The notes under the pieces are model-generated. The model was not told the DNA's origin. It did no database searches and saw nothing but the letters and a program-made list of their open reading frames with translations. From Spongilla lacustris (Eukaryota; Porifera; Demospongiae; Spongillida; Spongillidae): 64,000 nucleotides of DNA. Each line of letters starts with the position of its first letter. Position 1 is the stretch's first letter. Positions 46,046 through 57,323 of this stretch are shown piece by piece. Location of the stretch: assembly GCA_949361645.1 (NCBI GenBank), contig OX442418.1, forward strand, positions 2,090,797 to 2,154,796. Direction: 5' to 3'. A program made the translations under genes and the position numbers.

Positions 46046-47090
46046 GTTCCCATTCCCTTGATGAAGACAGCAACCAAACCCTCGTTACCGCATGGCACAG
46101 GAATGTGGCTTATCCTTCTTTATCCATACAATGTACGCTAGCTGTGAGTTGATATTTCGGTCAGGCGTCCTTCGAGGACTAAAACAGTATAAGTTTTGTA
46201 ATTTACATACGCGAGACTACATGCGCTTTATTTTGATTTGTTCGTGTCAATAGGCTTTTTTGAGAAATCCGCCAAGCCAACTGAAAAAACTCATTTAGAA
46301 ACGTGTACTCAAGAGACGGCTGTATTTGGTTCTGTTTAGGGTGAAACGGGGCTTATTTACTGCGCGTCGTGCCAACGCTTTGAATATTTTTTTACGTAGC
46401 GAAGTGGTCCTCTCATAATGACTAATATACATGTGCGAAACACACATACTAGTATACATGGAAAACACACTATTCTTTGCGTTTTCGTTTTCGGCTTAGC
46501 TTTTCTGGCCTCTATGAGTTCAGTGTGAGACAAAACACACTCAAGTAGTGTTCTAGTTGGGAGACCGACCTTCGAGTCGGGCTACGCCCAACTGGTACAT
46601 GTAGTCAGTGGCGGCCTGAGTTTGATACCCCCCCCCCCCACCCCCTTAAGAACATACCAGAAAGAGCACAGGCATAGATAATAGATAGTATATATTCTTT
46701 GCATATGTCAGTACATGCAAGTGAAGTTGTGTCCAGTACAGAGACAATTAGAAACTTGTGACTGTGGGCTGACCTGAAGATAGTGAAATGGCCGCGTCTG
46801 GCTACAGAACTGATCAAACATGGTATTGTGGTGACTGCTTCATCGTGTTGATGACTTAAATCTGCTTGCTTTTTGACATTGATGACAAAGATTGCTGTCG
46901 TTCATATAATTGACTTCTGACATCGTTTAAGTATGTACATGTATATGTACATGATTGACATATTTTCATTCATGTATCGATCGGCGTAATTAAACGGGTT
47001 TGCCATTTTAACGTTCAATTGAAGCGGTGTAATAAAGTCACGCGAAGCATAAGGGCGCATTCCCTCAGGGAATGTTAGGGGCAACATTTG
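46046..47090. other. no gene seen
   Basis: Contains a GACCTTCGAGTCGGGCTACGCCCAACT word (46566) and a transposon-like end CAGTGGCGGCCTGAG (46605). No exon chain seen. Confidence 0.4.
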
Positions 47091-47094
47091 TGCC

Positions 47095-47290
47095 GAGGAG
47101 AAATGGGGGACATTTCTACCAGGGGGGACATTTTTTCCTAGACATGGCTGTCCCCCCGGATATTCTTTCCTAGGAACCATTGTCCGGGGGGACAGTGGTA
47201 CCTAGGAAAAAATGTCCGGGGGACAGCCATGCCTAGGAAAAAAATGTCCGGGGGGACAGTGAAAGAGGGGGACAGAATTTCCTACGACAC
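47095..47290. repeat. alternating-palindrome array, locus 3
   Basis: Array of GTCCCCCCGGAC-type dyads alternating with CCTAGG-centred dyads (CCTAGGAAAAAATGTCC); terminates at CCTACGACAC (complement GTGTCGTAGG), exactly at the edge of the second 780-bp repeat. Confidence 0.75.
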
Positions 47291-48075
47291 CTTTACCATA
47301 CACCTGTATGCAATTTTCTTTACTGCTGCTACTTATTCTTTGCATCTGCATTTTCTGCAGAAACTTTCAGGGAAATCAAACAGTGTCATTGCGTATGTCT
47401 ATTGCAAAGCATGTCAAGAACTTCATTGAAAAGGCAGCACAGGTGTATTTTGTTTGAGACTCTCGTTTTCCACCCTTGATATTTTAAACAGATCAGTTAT
47501 GACCACATACTCTCTGACAGAACTTCTAGACATGAAATTACGCGTTTCCTATTTTCGTCGTGCATGAAATTTATACATATGGGTGTGGCGCACGTGCATT
47601 ATTCATTAGTTACATGGTCCGGTCTAACCGTGTCGTTCTTTCACCAGAAAAAAAGCCCCAGCATGCACTAAACGCAAAGGTGATAATGATTGCTCTTTGA
47701 GTAGGAGTAGGTTTTAAAACCATCTGCTTGGGGCGTTTCGAGAAAAATCGGTTGCCGCTTGAGCACTTAATGAAAATAACAAGAGGTGTGCCTTCAGTAG
47801 TCACATGCGCGGCAATTATAGGGCGAAGAAGAACTTACTTTGACTGTGTGTACTATTCTTTTTAAGTACTAAATTGGTTGTGGAACAGGTGAAAATTATA
47901 AATTATGGTTGTGTATATTGAATTTGTAGTGGCAAAAAGAGCCTCGTAACGTTAACCACAAAATAATTAGCTCCTTTAGGATCCCAAACACCAAAATACC
48001 GTAATGTTCGAATGTGTTTTATTTAATAACTTAACGTCCAACTTGAAACAGCCGTAAATCCACGGCTGTTTTTAG
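47289..48075 (+). repeat. ~780-bp dispersed direct repeat, copy 2
   Basis: Second copy of 45266-46045, beginning directly after the palindromic array end. Confidence 0.8.
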
Positions 48076-48465
48076 ATTGTTAATTAGAAAACGTATGTAC
48101 ATTACGGTACAATTCTTATCCGGGTCCCATAGGAGCTCATTAAAATGTGGTTCATGTTCTAATCCCTATTTTGTGAAGATGCTTTTACCACAAAATACCA
48201 AAATATTTTTCAGCTGTTCTATATTCAGTTCGGCACTACACAATGCCAATGCGCACTATTGAGGGATGTTCTTTATTAGTCCACTGAAGTCGCGCATCTC
48301 ACGGTTTCTTTGTTTTTGCTTTGGCATTCCTGAATCACTCGAAAGGCAAGCCATTTTTCTCGAGAAAATGCCTGAGAAAAGGGTGTGAAAAGCACCCCGT
48401 TGTAAAGATCGATCATTACCCGTTTTAAACATGTGATATGCCTAGCTTATGTGCAGAATTCAAAA
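48076..48465. other. no gene seen
   Basis: No coding exon seen. Confidence 0.4.
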
Positions 48466-48625
48466 AAACGCGCCAAATCAATTATTGATTCACAATTGAT
48501 TTCACAGTAAAATCAATCGCAAATCAAGTGCACTTGATCTTGCTGTGAAATCATGCGTTGATTTAACAATTGATTTAAAATCTGTTGCAGCAATAATTGA
48601 TTTGATGGGGGGTTTTTTTGCTGTG
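48466..48625. repeat. AAATCAA/TTGATTT palindromic repeat
   Basis: ACGCGCCAAATCAATTATTGATTCAC start and repeated ATTGATTT/AAATCAAT dyads; related to 16640-16740 and 60135-60285. Confidence 0.6.
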
Positions 48626-49283
48626 ATTATTTTCTGAAGCAAGAACAAAACCCTTTACCCTGGACTAGCTAATCATGAATAAAGCTGTATCACGTGCGCT
48701 CATGCTGCAATAGAAGCGGATGGAAATTTTTTCATGTCAGTCAAGCCTTTTATGCGGAATTGCGGACAAAATAAACATCTCGAGGCAATCTAGAGACAAT
48801 CTACAGCTAGCCTACTTTCTCTGCTGCTTCCCGCTAATTTCTACATAACGAAGGCAGTGGAGTGCTATCCTTTCATCCCCAGTTTTTCTTAAGGGCACTA
48901 TAATATACAGTTCAGCATAGTAAGCCCCGCCCATTTGGCGATAATGTGTCGCCGTCCCCCCCCCTCTGCTGCCACGCCCACCTCAGTGCTAATTCAAGAT
49001 GTGTTTGGCAAGCTCTACAGGTTTATTTTGCCCTTTTCCTGCAATGAGACACGGCTATAGCCTATCTGCACAAAACAAGTGGGTAGAGCTAGTCATGTGA
49101 CTAGAGCTTGTGGTGATGTATTGTTGAATATGTGTATCCCACAAGCCACATGTCTTTGTGTTTTGACCTACATTCACACCATCTTGCTCCCTCTCCCTTC
49201 CTTGCTCTCCCTCCCTCCCTCTCCCTTCCCTTCTTTCCTCCCCCGGATGACATAAAAATTAACGAACCGATAGGTATCCATAG
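48626..49283. other. no gene; CT-rich tract
   Basis: Polypyrimidine CTCCCTTCC stretch at 49188-49243. No coding signal. Confidence 0.4.
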
Positions 49284-49625
49284 CGACTGGGAACGAGGTG
49301 CATTGTAATGTTACGCCACACCCACTGGTGGGAATGATTCAATGGTGGCGGGTGGGAATTATACTTTTTTTAATGATAGACACATTCTTATTTGTTCGTT
49401 CGCTACCAATGCACTACTAAGTATGGGACAACCCGGACAAGTAAGATTATTAGCTTATTTAGATAAAAACGAAAATGAAAATGACTCGCTTTCTAAAGCG
49501 TTATTAGTACGCCCACGCCGCAGCTTGCGCTCGAAAAAATGTTCCTTTCAGGTACGAAACACGTATAATTCCCATATAATATTCCAACCAGTGGGTGTGG
49601 AAAAATTTACCTCGTTCCCAGTCTC
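49284..49625. mobile_element. ~340-bp element with GACTGGGAACGAGGT ends
   Basis: GACTGGGAACGAGGT and CCACACCCACTGG at the left are mirrored by CCAGTGGGTGTGG and ACCTCGTTCCCAGTC at the right. The interior holds an ATG frame MGQPGQVRLLAYL...ALLVRPRRSLR that runs to a GTACGA donor-like site and resembles the basic N-terminus of PIF/Harbinger nucleases (weak). A diverged copy is at 26277-26540. Confidence 0.55.
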
Positions 49626-50208
49626 TAAGGACACTATCCATAGGACCTCTGTACCTTCAAACCGAATTTGAAGCGATTTGATTACTCCTATACCTAAAGT
49701 TATGGCTGGTTTGAACCCGGTCCGGTATCGAACGTTGCAATACTGGCACGGAGCAAGTGCAAGACCCCCAAAAGTATTTAACCATAGAGAAATGGTGTAG
49801 TATGAACTGTTGCAAATAGGAAGTCTATAGCGTTTAGCGTTTGGAAGATATAGCGAATCAAGCAAGAAGCATTTTTATAAGGTTATAAAACATTTTCGCG
49901 GAAACTGTCCCTATTATATTCCGCATTCAATGGTCATTAGTGTGCGACACAGAAGACTCTTTGAGGGTGGCATTGCATGATGAGAACTCATGGTGGATGG
50001 TAGCGTTTTATCTATAAAAGAACACATCTATATGCTTTACACTAAAACAATCATTTGCTCTTTATTAAGAGGAAAAGAAAACCCATGCAAATTTGATGTA
50101 ACACATTTCTGCATATTCATCATCTGCCAGCTAAACAACATAGTGACAGATCTCCCTATTCTATGAACAAAATGTTAGACCAAACATATACATAGTGAAA
50201 TATCTTAC
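49626..50208. other. no gene seen
   Basis: No supported exon. Confidence 0.4.
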
Positions 50209-50309
50209 CTCAGGTTCAAATGCCTTTACTGGCCATGTGTCAGCCAGCTGTACTATTTCAGTTGTACTTGGGATTTTGCCCTTCAATTTCAAATACATTT
50301 CCTTCACCT
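50209..50309 (-). other. isolated exon-like segment
   Basis: Minus strand: acceptor AAACAG, 33 open codons (VKEMYLKLKGKIPSTTEIVQ...) and donor GTAAGA. No neighbouring exon was found and the family is unknown. Confidence 0.28.
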
Positions 50310-51509
50310 CTGTTTATTTGCTTTGCATAACATTCGCAAATCCTTCTTTAAAACATAAAACATTCAGTTGATATATGTGCATGCATACATATTTAAAATA
50401 AATCTATTTTAATAGTTTCCTTTGATGTATGTGCACCTTAGAAAAGCTGCAACATTGCTCACTGTGTGTCAAATGTTGAGCCTGCATATTCCTGCTGAAT
50501 AGATCCGGTTATGGTACCCTGGCTGACTTGCTGAGATATAGATGGAGCTTGTGTCCACTGGTCAACTAAACAGGCTGAAGAGCCTTTAATTTGTACTCTT
50601 GCAGCTTACTTGCAGGTCAGTATACATTCAGCACCCCATGATCAGATCTAAAGTACATTTATACTCATTATTAATTAATTTAATGATCGGTGGCATATTT
50701 CAAACGGTAACGACTCTGTCCCCAACAATGACACATGGTAGACAAGAAAGATCAGAGCTTATTCGGTCAATTTGAGGAATCTGCTATATACATAAATGAG
50801 GTAATACATGTAAATGCATAAGGACTTGTGTTTCACTGTTGGTGCTAGACTCTTTTCCCTTGAATCTCTCTTTAGATTCAGTTTTGCATGCATGGGATCA
50901 TTCATTGAGTGTGTATGGGGCTCAACTACATGTATATAACTTCATCAAAGCCACTCTCATCTTTTAAATTCAATAGTCTTCTGGACAAACTGACATTCAG
51001 AATTGGCAAGGTCTTGTGGACTTGCTTCTACTGCCAGCTTCCCACTTAATGGCATTGACCTTATTGCTCATAGCTTCCTCTGCTACTTCACACCTGCTTT
51101 CACATGATTGTTGATTCTTGATCTTCAGCTCCAACTTGTAGGCAGGTCAGCATCATCAAAAGCCTGTCTGCAGCAGAACACAACCTGATCTATAATCACC
51201 AGCAATGATGGCCGGAAAATGCCGGAGATAACTGTACTGTGTTGTTAGCCTTGATGATTACTCTTCCATGTACAGTTCCGATATCACACTGAGCTTAATA
51301 AAATTGATATCATTTACTTATTCACATGCAATGCTGACAACAAACATAAATCATTTCGAAGGTAAATGGTCCCTATGAACACCATTCTGCCAAATAACAC
51401 AGGCAGTTATGCACTTTCCATCCAGCCACATTGGCTGCAGTATTGTTGTTTTAAAATACTTATACATATATACAAATGACTGTGAACAACCAATCTACCC
51501 TAACCCCCA
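50310..51509. other. no gene seen
   Basis: Probably 3' flank or degenerate part of the retroelement to the right; no readable domain. Confidence 0.35.
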
Positions 51510-52753
51510 GGCAGGTCTATTATTGTGGCTTCTGACCTTGTCCTTGCAATGAACACACGGGCATTGGCTAGAACTAACAAGAGATTTAGACTGCCATAAA
51601 TGGAATTTATCATGGTAGCCTTAGTGGAGTTGGCTTGTGCTGCAAGTCTTGCCTTGTGCAGTGTAGTATGGCGAGCCACTATACATCTCCACCAAATTTG
51701 CAGGTAACTGCATGGTGCACATCCAGAGCTTTGTCAGGACAGTAAGCACATACCTCTCCTTCTGGTGTTAGAGGAAGACCAAGCCACCGTTTGATGCTCC
51801 ACTGCATTTAGTTGGGAGCCATGTTGAACCCCAACCTAGTGGAGGGGACTACCTGTAGCCATGAGGAGGCATGCACAGATGAGATGAAGAGTATACGGGC
51901 CCGATCTGGTAGGCTGCCAGAGTCATATAGTGCACTGAATTGGCAATTCTCAATTCGTTGTGACAGGTAATGCTGAAGATGAGACTTGATTGGCAAAATG
52001 ATGGATATTATATCCTCTGCAGAAACCTAGAGATTGAAGAGATTAATACATGTAGCTTCTATGACATAATGGCTGGACAGCAAATCTGGGGAAGATGAGG
52101 TAATTGAATCTACATGTAGGTATGCAGCAGTGGAATAAACAGCTACTGATCTTAAGCCAAGACCTCCTCTGCTGAGACATACAATGTAAGCAGGCTTGCT
52201 TCCAACCAAAACTTTGTGGTGAATGATTGAGGGCCAAACACTCTGTAAACAATGATGAACGCTAGCATCAAATACAGAGAGTGGTGACTTTATTAAAGTT
52301 GGAGATGTTACCACACTTTCATAGCAATGTGTGGTTTCTCCAACCCTTGCAATTGGTGATGCGTTTGACTGTTTCTGGGCTGCTTTGCAATCTTGCATGA
52401 GAAAATTGATCTCACATTTTTCAAAGTTGATGTAAAAACTACTAAAGAGAAGGGCCCACTGATAAGATGACATAGAGTGCAGTTTCACTGAGCAACTGGT
52501 TCCGGCAAGAGTACCATCATCAAGGTACCACTTATTGAATAGTACATCTCCAGACAGGTGGTCCTCTACAATCTTCAAGATCAGTCAATGTATGAAAATA
52601 AGAGTGGTCCAAGTGGATCGCCCTGTTGAACGCCTGTAGCTGAGTGGAGCATGCCCATAGGATGCCACAGTTTAGAATGCACTCCATAACACCAGAGAAA
52701 AGTTCTGCGAAAAACTCAGCACAGTTTTTTAGCACAGCATTTCTAGACGCCAA
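51510..52753 (-). pseudogene. reverse transcriptase with C-terminal zinc motif, degenerate
   Basis: Reading leftward on the minus strand: GVQQGDPLGPLLFSYID (RT palm motif before the catalytic site), WYLDDGTLAG (catalytic YxDD-type motif), NFEKCEINFL, SRGGLGLRSVAVYSTAAYL, LGLPLTPEGE, a C-x2-C...H-x4-C zinc-like motif ending in GGDV (near 51690-51740), ARHTTLH, and the tail IYGSLNLLLVLANARVF. Several frameshifts and stops interrupt it, and the RPADI-type endonuclease core present at 60515-61024 is deleted between ARHTTLH and the tail. It represents a non-LTR-like retroelement family that seems common in this window (tails at 17344, 54488, 54743, 61991, 63464). Upstream of 52753 (higher coordinates) no N-terminal domain was readable. 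Confidence 0.85.
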
Positions 52754-54243
52754 GTTAAGTGCATTGCGTACAATGCCTTTGGCAACAGTAAATGCATGAG
52801 CACAGTGAATGGATGATTTTTTCTACTCCAGTTGGGCAAACAACCCCATATTGGTAAGGATTGAAATATTCCCTGGTTTAGATTTAACAGTAGCACACAG
52901 ACACTTGCTTGTTAATCTATGCAGCACTTCACTTCACTTTTAAAAATAGCTCTTCACTAATTAACTTTCAACTAGCCTCCAGATGCTCAAGTACTTTGCA
53001 TGCAGATATGGCAAACCTTGATGGAAACAGTATAAATGAGCATCATACATATTACATGTATAAATGAGCAATAACACCAAGTGTGTGGTGCATGGTAGGG
53101 TGTCAGTGGCAGGTGGGGAAAGTGACAGGTGGAAGGTGGTCCATGAAATATGTGTATAACCATAACCCCTGATGTGGAATAGAGAGAAGTTTGAGGCTCT
53201 TTCTCAGTTGGACATTACTGTATCCAAGAAAACATTCAATCCATGAGCTCACACAAGTTGACTGAATGACCAATGATTTCATGGAATGATAACTTAGTTT
53301 GTCAATATTTAATGAGGGACTTGGCGAGGGGTAGGCCATGGCCACTTAATTAGAACCACCACAGTTCGGTCACCATCCCCAATGTATTCAGAATGAAAGA
53401 CACTCCACTCTGGCACAGAAAGATACTACTGAACCTCATACACCAAACAAACAAGAGTTGACACACATCACACAATGCATGTCCACAGTAGGAAAGTGGC
53501 CCCACAAAGCCACAAAAGTGGACGGACCTAAAGATGTGAGTAGTTTGGGAAACAAGCCGAAGGGGCAGAGCAATTGGTTCTATTAACTCACATTCCCCTT
53601 TGTATGTTTGTGCATTCATCTTCTAATTTATTTTCATGACCAGAACCTTCCTTATCTTTCCTGCATGATTCACCTTTTTCTTAATAACCATTCCATGTGA
53701 ATTTCATGGAATGACCAACCAAATGGAGATGTTTTTATCCAACTTATCACAAGCAACAAAGCACCTGCAAGAAATACTGAGCATAGCATTGATGGGACCA
53801 AATTCTTGAAGAACCTTCCTGCTGGTAAGAGCAAAACTCTGCAAGCCAACTAATGCTCACATTCTCTTTCTGCAGTTGCATCATCACATGGGCTGGGGAC
53901 AGAGACTAAGCAGATATGGTGAATGGAAGATGGTGGCACATGCATCATGATCGAAGTCTGATACTGAAAAATGGTACCTGTTTGATGGTATCTTGGGAAT
54001 AGTTAGATGAGAAACTGTTTGCATGTGTTGTTGCTTCCAACAAAAACATTCCCTCCTCTAAAGTATACATTGTACTGATCCATTACAACAACAGACTGAT
54101 TCTCAGTAGTTAATACATCAATGGCACGGAACTCAAATAACACGTGAGACTAACATAATTATAGGTCCGCTTATGTGGATCTGAATAATATGGGTCATAA
54201 TTTCAAGACGCTGTATGTTGCCAGATTGTTGCACTAGTCACGC
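52754..54243. other. no gene seen
   Basis: Short minus open frames (53103-53345, 53350-53619) could be degenerate retroelement N-terminal sequence but nothing is recognisable. Confidence 0.35.
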
Positions 54244-54410
<167 letters not shown>

Positions 54411-54487
54411 CATAGATCTGGGTACGAAGCATTAATAGTAATTATAAAATGATTATTTTATAATGTTATAACTTATAAAACACACTC

Positions 54488-54535
54488 CAGCAGGGCAATG
54501 CTGCCTCTGTAATGGGCACCGCAAATAGTGTGTAA
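54488..54535 (+). pseudogene. retroelement C-terminal tail (QQGNAASVMGT)
   Basis: Plus frame QQGNAASVMGTANSV then TAA; the same tail as QRGNAASIRGT at 61991-62352. Confidence 0.5.
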
Positions 54536-54742
54536 TTTATATAGTGTGTGTAATTTATATAGTGCATTCATTTAACTTTGTACACATGAGTATCTATAAA
54601 TATAATAATGTGTTATTTGTATTTCATGTACAATAGCAATATATATATACAATTTAAACACACACAAAAAAACAAAAAACAAAAAACAAAAAAAAAACAT
54701 AGGATTAAATCATATAAACTGGAAATAGCATACATGCAAGGT

Positions 54743-54840
54743 TCAGCTAGCAGGCCAGCTGTATCTTGCCAGGATAGCCCTAGCGTTCTCCCTCACCAAG
54801 GTCAGGCTTAGTCTCCCATACATGTCCTGTCTCACCCCGG
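54743..54840 (-). pseudogene. retroelement C-terminal tail (YGRLSLTLVRENARAIL)
   Basis: Minus frame RQDMYGRLSLTLVRENARAIL then a stop at 54743-54745; matches the ANARAIL tails of the family at 60515-61024. Confidence 0.65.
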
Positions 54841-55089
54841 CTTCACTGGAGGTTGAGCCCACTGCCAACCTTCTGCTGGTATGGTTGAACGTTTGCTGGG
54901 CCTTCTCTCCCCAACCACACCATACATGTCTCTACAGCCAGGGGAATCAAAGCTTGTTACCCAAACATGCATGTGCATGGGTACAAAATCAACTACGCAA
55001 TAAGACACTACGTAAATATAACTGATAGCAAAAACGTATGTTTTCGAGTACATATTAAAGTAGGCAAGTATTTTGCAAGCCTGAAGGAC

Positions 55090-56073
55090 TCAAGGTTCGC
55101 TTGGAATGTTATAATACGTTTCGCTGTTATGCGACTCAGCCGCTTTTGACAGCATCACTGTTACTGTGCCTTCCTTCTCGATAGAACCGTAGTTCCTCTT
55201 TCCAGACTGAAAGAATCCACGCCCACGGACTGCATGTCGTCTCTTGATAATATAACACACCATTATCATGTGGATCAAGAGGGCCAGTCCCGGGGCCATA
55301 CTCCAAAAAGTGATGAAGAACACCGTGGCGTAAAGTAGAGGTATAGGAGGAATAGGATCTGATGTTGTGTAGAGACGATTAGCGAAGGGAGGGATAAAGA
55401 ACAAGAAGAGGATGATCGGGTAGATGATGAGTGGGAGGAGCTGTTTGAGCAGCAGCTGGTGTTGCTCGCCGCCAATTTTCTGCCATCCCTTCCCTTTTCT
55501 GTATGCCCTGCAACTCAGAATCCCGCACATCACTACTAGCGCTGCAATACATACCAGGAGGATTACAAAGGCAGGACCGTAAAACAGTGCGTACTGCTCC
55601 GCTTCTCCTTGTACGATTTTTTCTGACCCGTTCCAATTCTGAATCCAACACCATGCGCCTGAAGGACCATAAGTGTTCGTGCTGAACGGAATAACGGCTA
55701 TAGCTAGAGGCACAAGAAGTGAACACAGCACGTACACTGCTTCAAATCTGGCGAGGTTATTGTAGAGAACTGAAAGGCAGTACAGATGGAGCGTTAAACA
55801 TGCCGTGAGCATCCATATGGTGTATTGAGTAAGGAATGCGAATGCTTGGCAGAGTGCAAGGTTATGAGTCTGGGAAGTGTAAAATGCTCCGAGACACGCT
55901 ACTCCAAATAGTAGCGAACTAGAAACTTGGTAGAGTGCCAGCCGGTAGGATGGTTTGGTGTACAGCTTGAGTAGAACCATGGAAATAATCGATAACGTAC
56001 ACACAACGATGGAGGCTCCTGCAGTAGCAGTGCCAAAATCTCCAATAGTTCGAAGATCTGGAGTGAAGTTCAT
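55090..56073 (-). CDS. seven-transmembrane receptor (cAMP-receptor-like GPCR)
   Basis: An intact, intronless 327-residue frame with seven hydrophobic segments at about residues 18-38, 45-66, 75-100, 112-131, 163-188, 211-232 and 245-275. Cys75 at the start of TM3 and Cys142 in extracellular loop 2 (SGAWCWI) would form the usual disulphide. The WCWI motif in loop 2 is typical of the cAMP-receptor/GCR1-like (class E) and secretin-related receptors, and there is no rhodopsin-type DRY or NPxxY. A short basic third loop (CRAYRKGKGWQK) and a ~50-residue Ser/Thr-containing cytoplasmic tail follow. The ligand and G protein are unknown. The first Met (MNFTPDL) gives a 17-residue N-terminus without signal peptide, normal for this group. 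The next gene on the same strand is the tetraspanin about 1.3 kb upstream; no shared regulation is implied. Confidence 0.85.
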   Translation of the reverse strand: MNFTPDLRTIGDFGTATAGASIVVCTLSIISMVLLKLYTKPSYRLALYQVSSSLLFGVACLGAFYTSQTHNLALCQAFAFLTQYTIWMLTACLTLHLYCLSVLYNNLARFEAVYVLCSLLVPLAIAVIPFSTNTYGPSGAWCWIQNWNGSEKIVQGEAEQYALFYGPAFVILLVCIAALVVMCGILSCRAYRKGKGWQKIGGEQHQLLLKQLLPLIIYPIILFLFFIPPFANRLYTTSDPIPPIPLLYATVFFITFWSMAPGLALLIHMIMVCYIIKRRHAVRGRGFFQSGKRNYGSIEKEGTVTVMLSKAAESHNSETYYNIPSEP

Positions 56074-57323
56074 TGCAAGAATGTTGAAAAGCTCTGTTTT
56101 AAAAAAATATGCCGCCCCTTTTGCGTCGTGCCGGATTCCAAATATATCTAGCTACATCTGCACACTAAATGGTACATCCTCGTTGATAATATCTCCCGAA
56201 CGCTAAACGCTATTCAATTTGACTTCCTATTTTCAACAGTTCATACAACACCACTTATCTATGGTAAAATGCATTTTGGAGTCTTGCACTTGCATGCTCC
56301 AGACACCATTATCATCCATACATGTATTTCATGCAAACTCCAAAGTTACTATAGTAAACAAAGCTAGTGAACTGCGTGGAGTCAAATGATAAAGAACTAA
56401 TCTTCTATGGCTATACAATGCCTTCAATGGAGTATGGACTGTTAACTCATTTCCAAACATAGATATGAATATATAGACCATGCTGGCTGTACATTGATTC
56501 ATGAGCAAACAACTGGCACACATGCAAGTGACATATGCAACAATCATGTAACTGAACTGATATACGGTTCTCATGCATGTAGGTACATCAATAAGGCCCT
56601 CACACGAGGGCTGACGAGGCACAGTATCATCATGCATAGTCCAGCACACCACAAGTATTGCAAGGATGCTGGCCCTCCCATTGCACTTGGGTACTGTTGA
56701 CTTTGGCTGCCCCACAGGCAGAATTTAAATACGCAATTCTATGCCGGGTACTGCTTTGCCATTCAAATGCTACTAATTAGAAATGAACGCATTTGATTTC
56801 CTGTAAGAGTTTAATTAACAGATGGCTGATATTATAGTCATGTGACAAGTCTACTTTGATCATTCTAGCTACCAAGCTGATGCCACTGTTTTTATACTCC
56901 TACATCATCCTACATGTAATCACCATGCTAAGGACTAAATAAACTTGTGATTCTATAAACCACAACATTATTATGTAGTGAGGCACCCTTTCAGACTGAG
57001 CACATCTTAAAAAAAAAAAAAACTGTACATACATGGCCCTTTTTGAGTTGGCTTTTACACTCTCTTCTGTTTTTTCATTCCTTACAATACAAAGGCCACC
57101 CAGTCAATCTCTCTGTACTATGCTTTCTTCCTTCCTGCACAATACATGCAAAGACATGGACCACTCACCATGACTTCCATGAAGCTAGGCACCCATGCCC
57201 TCCCCCTTTCATTGCTGCCAGATAGGTTAATGCAAATCCGTTTAACAACTAACCAACTGAATGCACTGATTGCCTATATGTGTTGAAGATTCTGCACTTT
57301 GTATATTGCATCTGTTGTACATT
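56074..57323. other. intergenic, no gene seen
   Basis: Spacer between the receptor and the tetraspanin 3' end. A 128-codon minus frame at 56329-56715 is not recognisable and lacks exon support. Confidence 0.45.
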
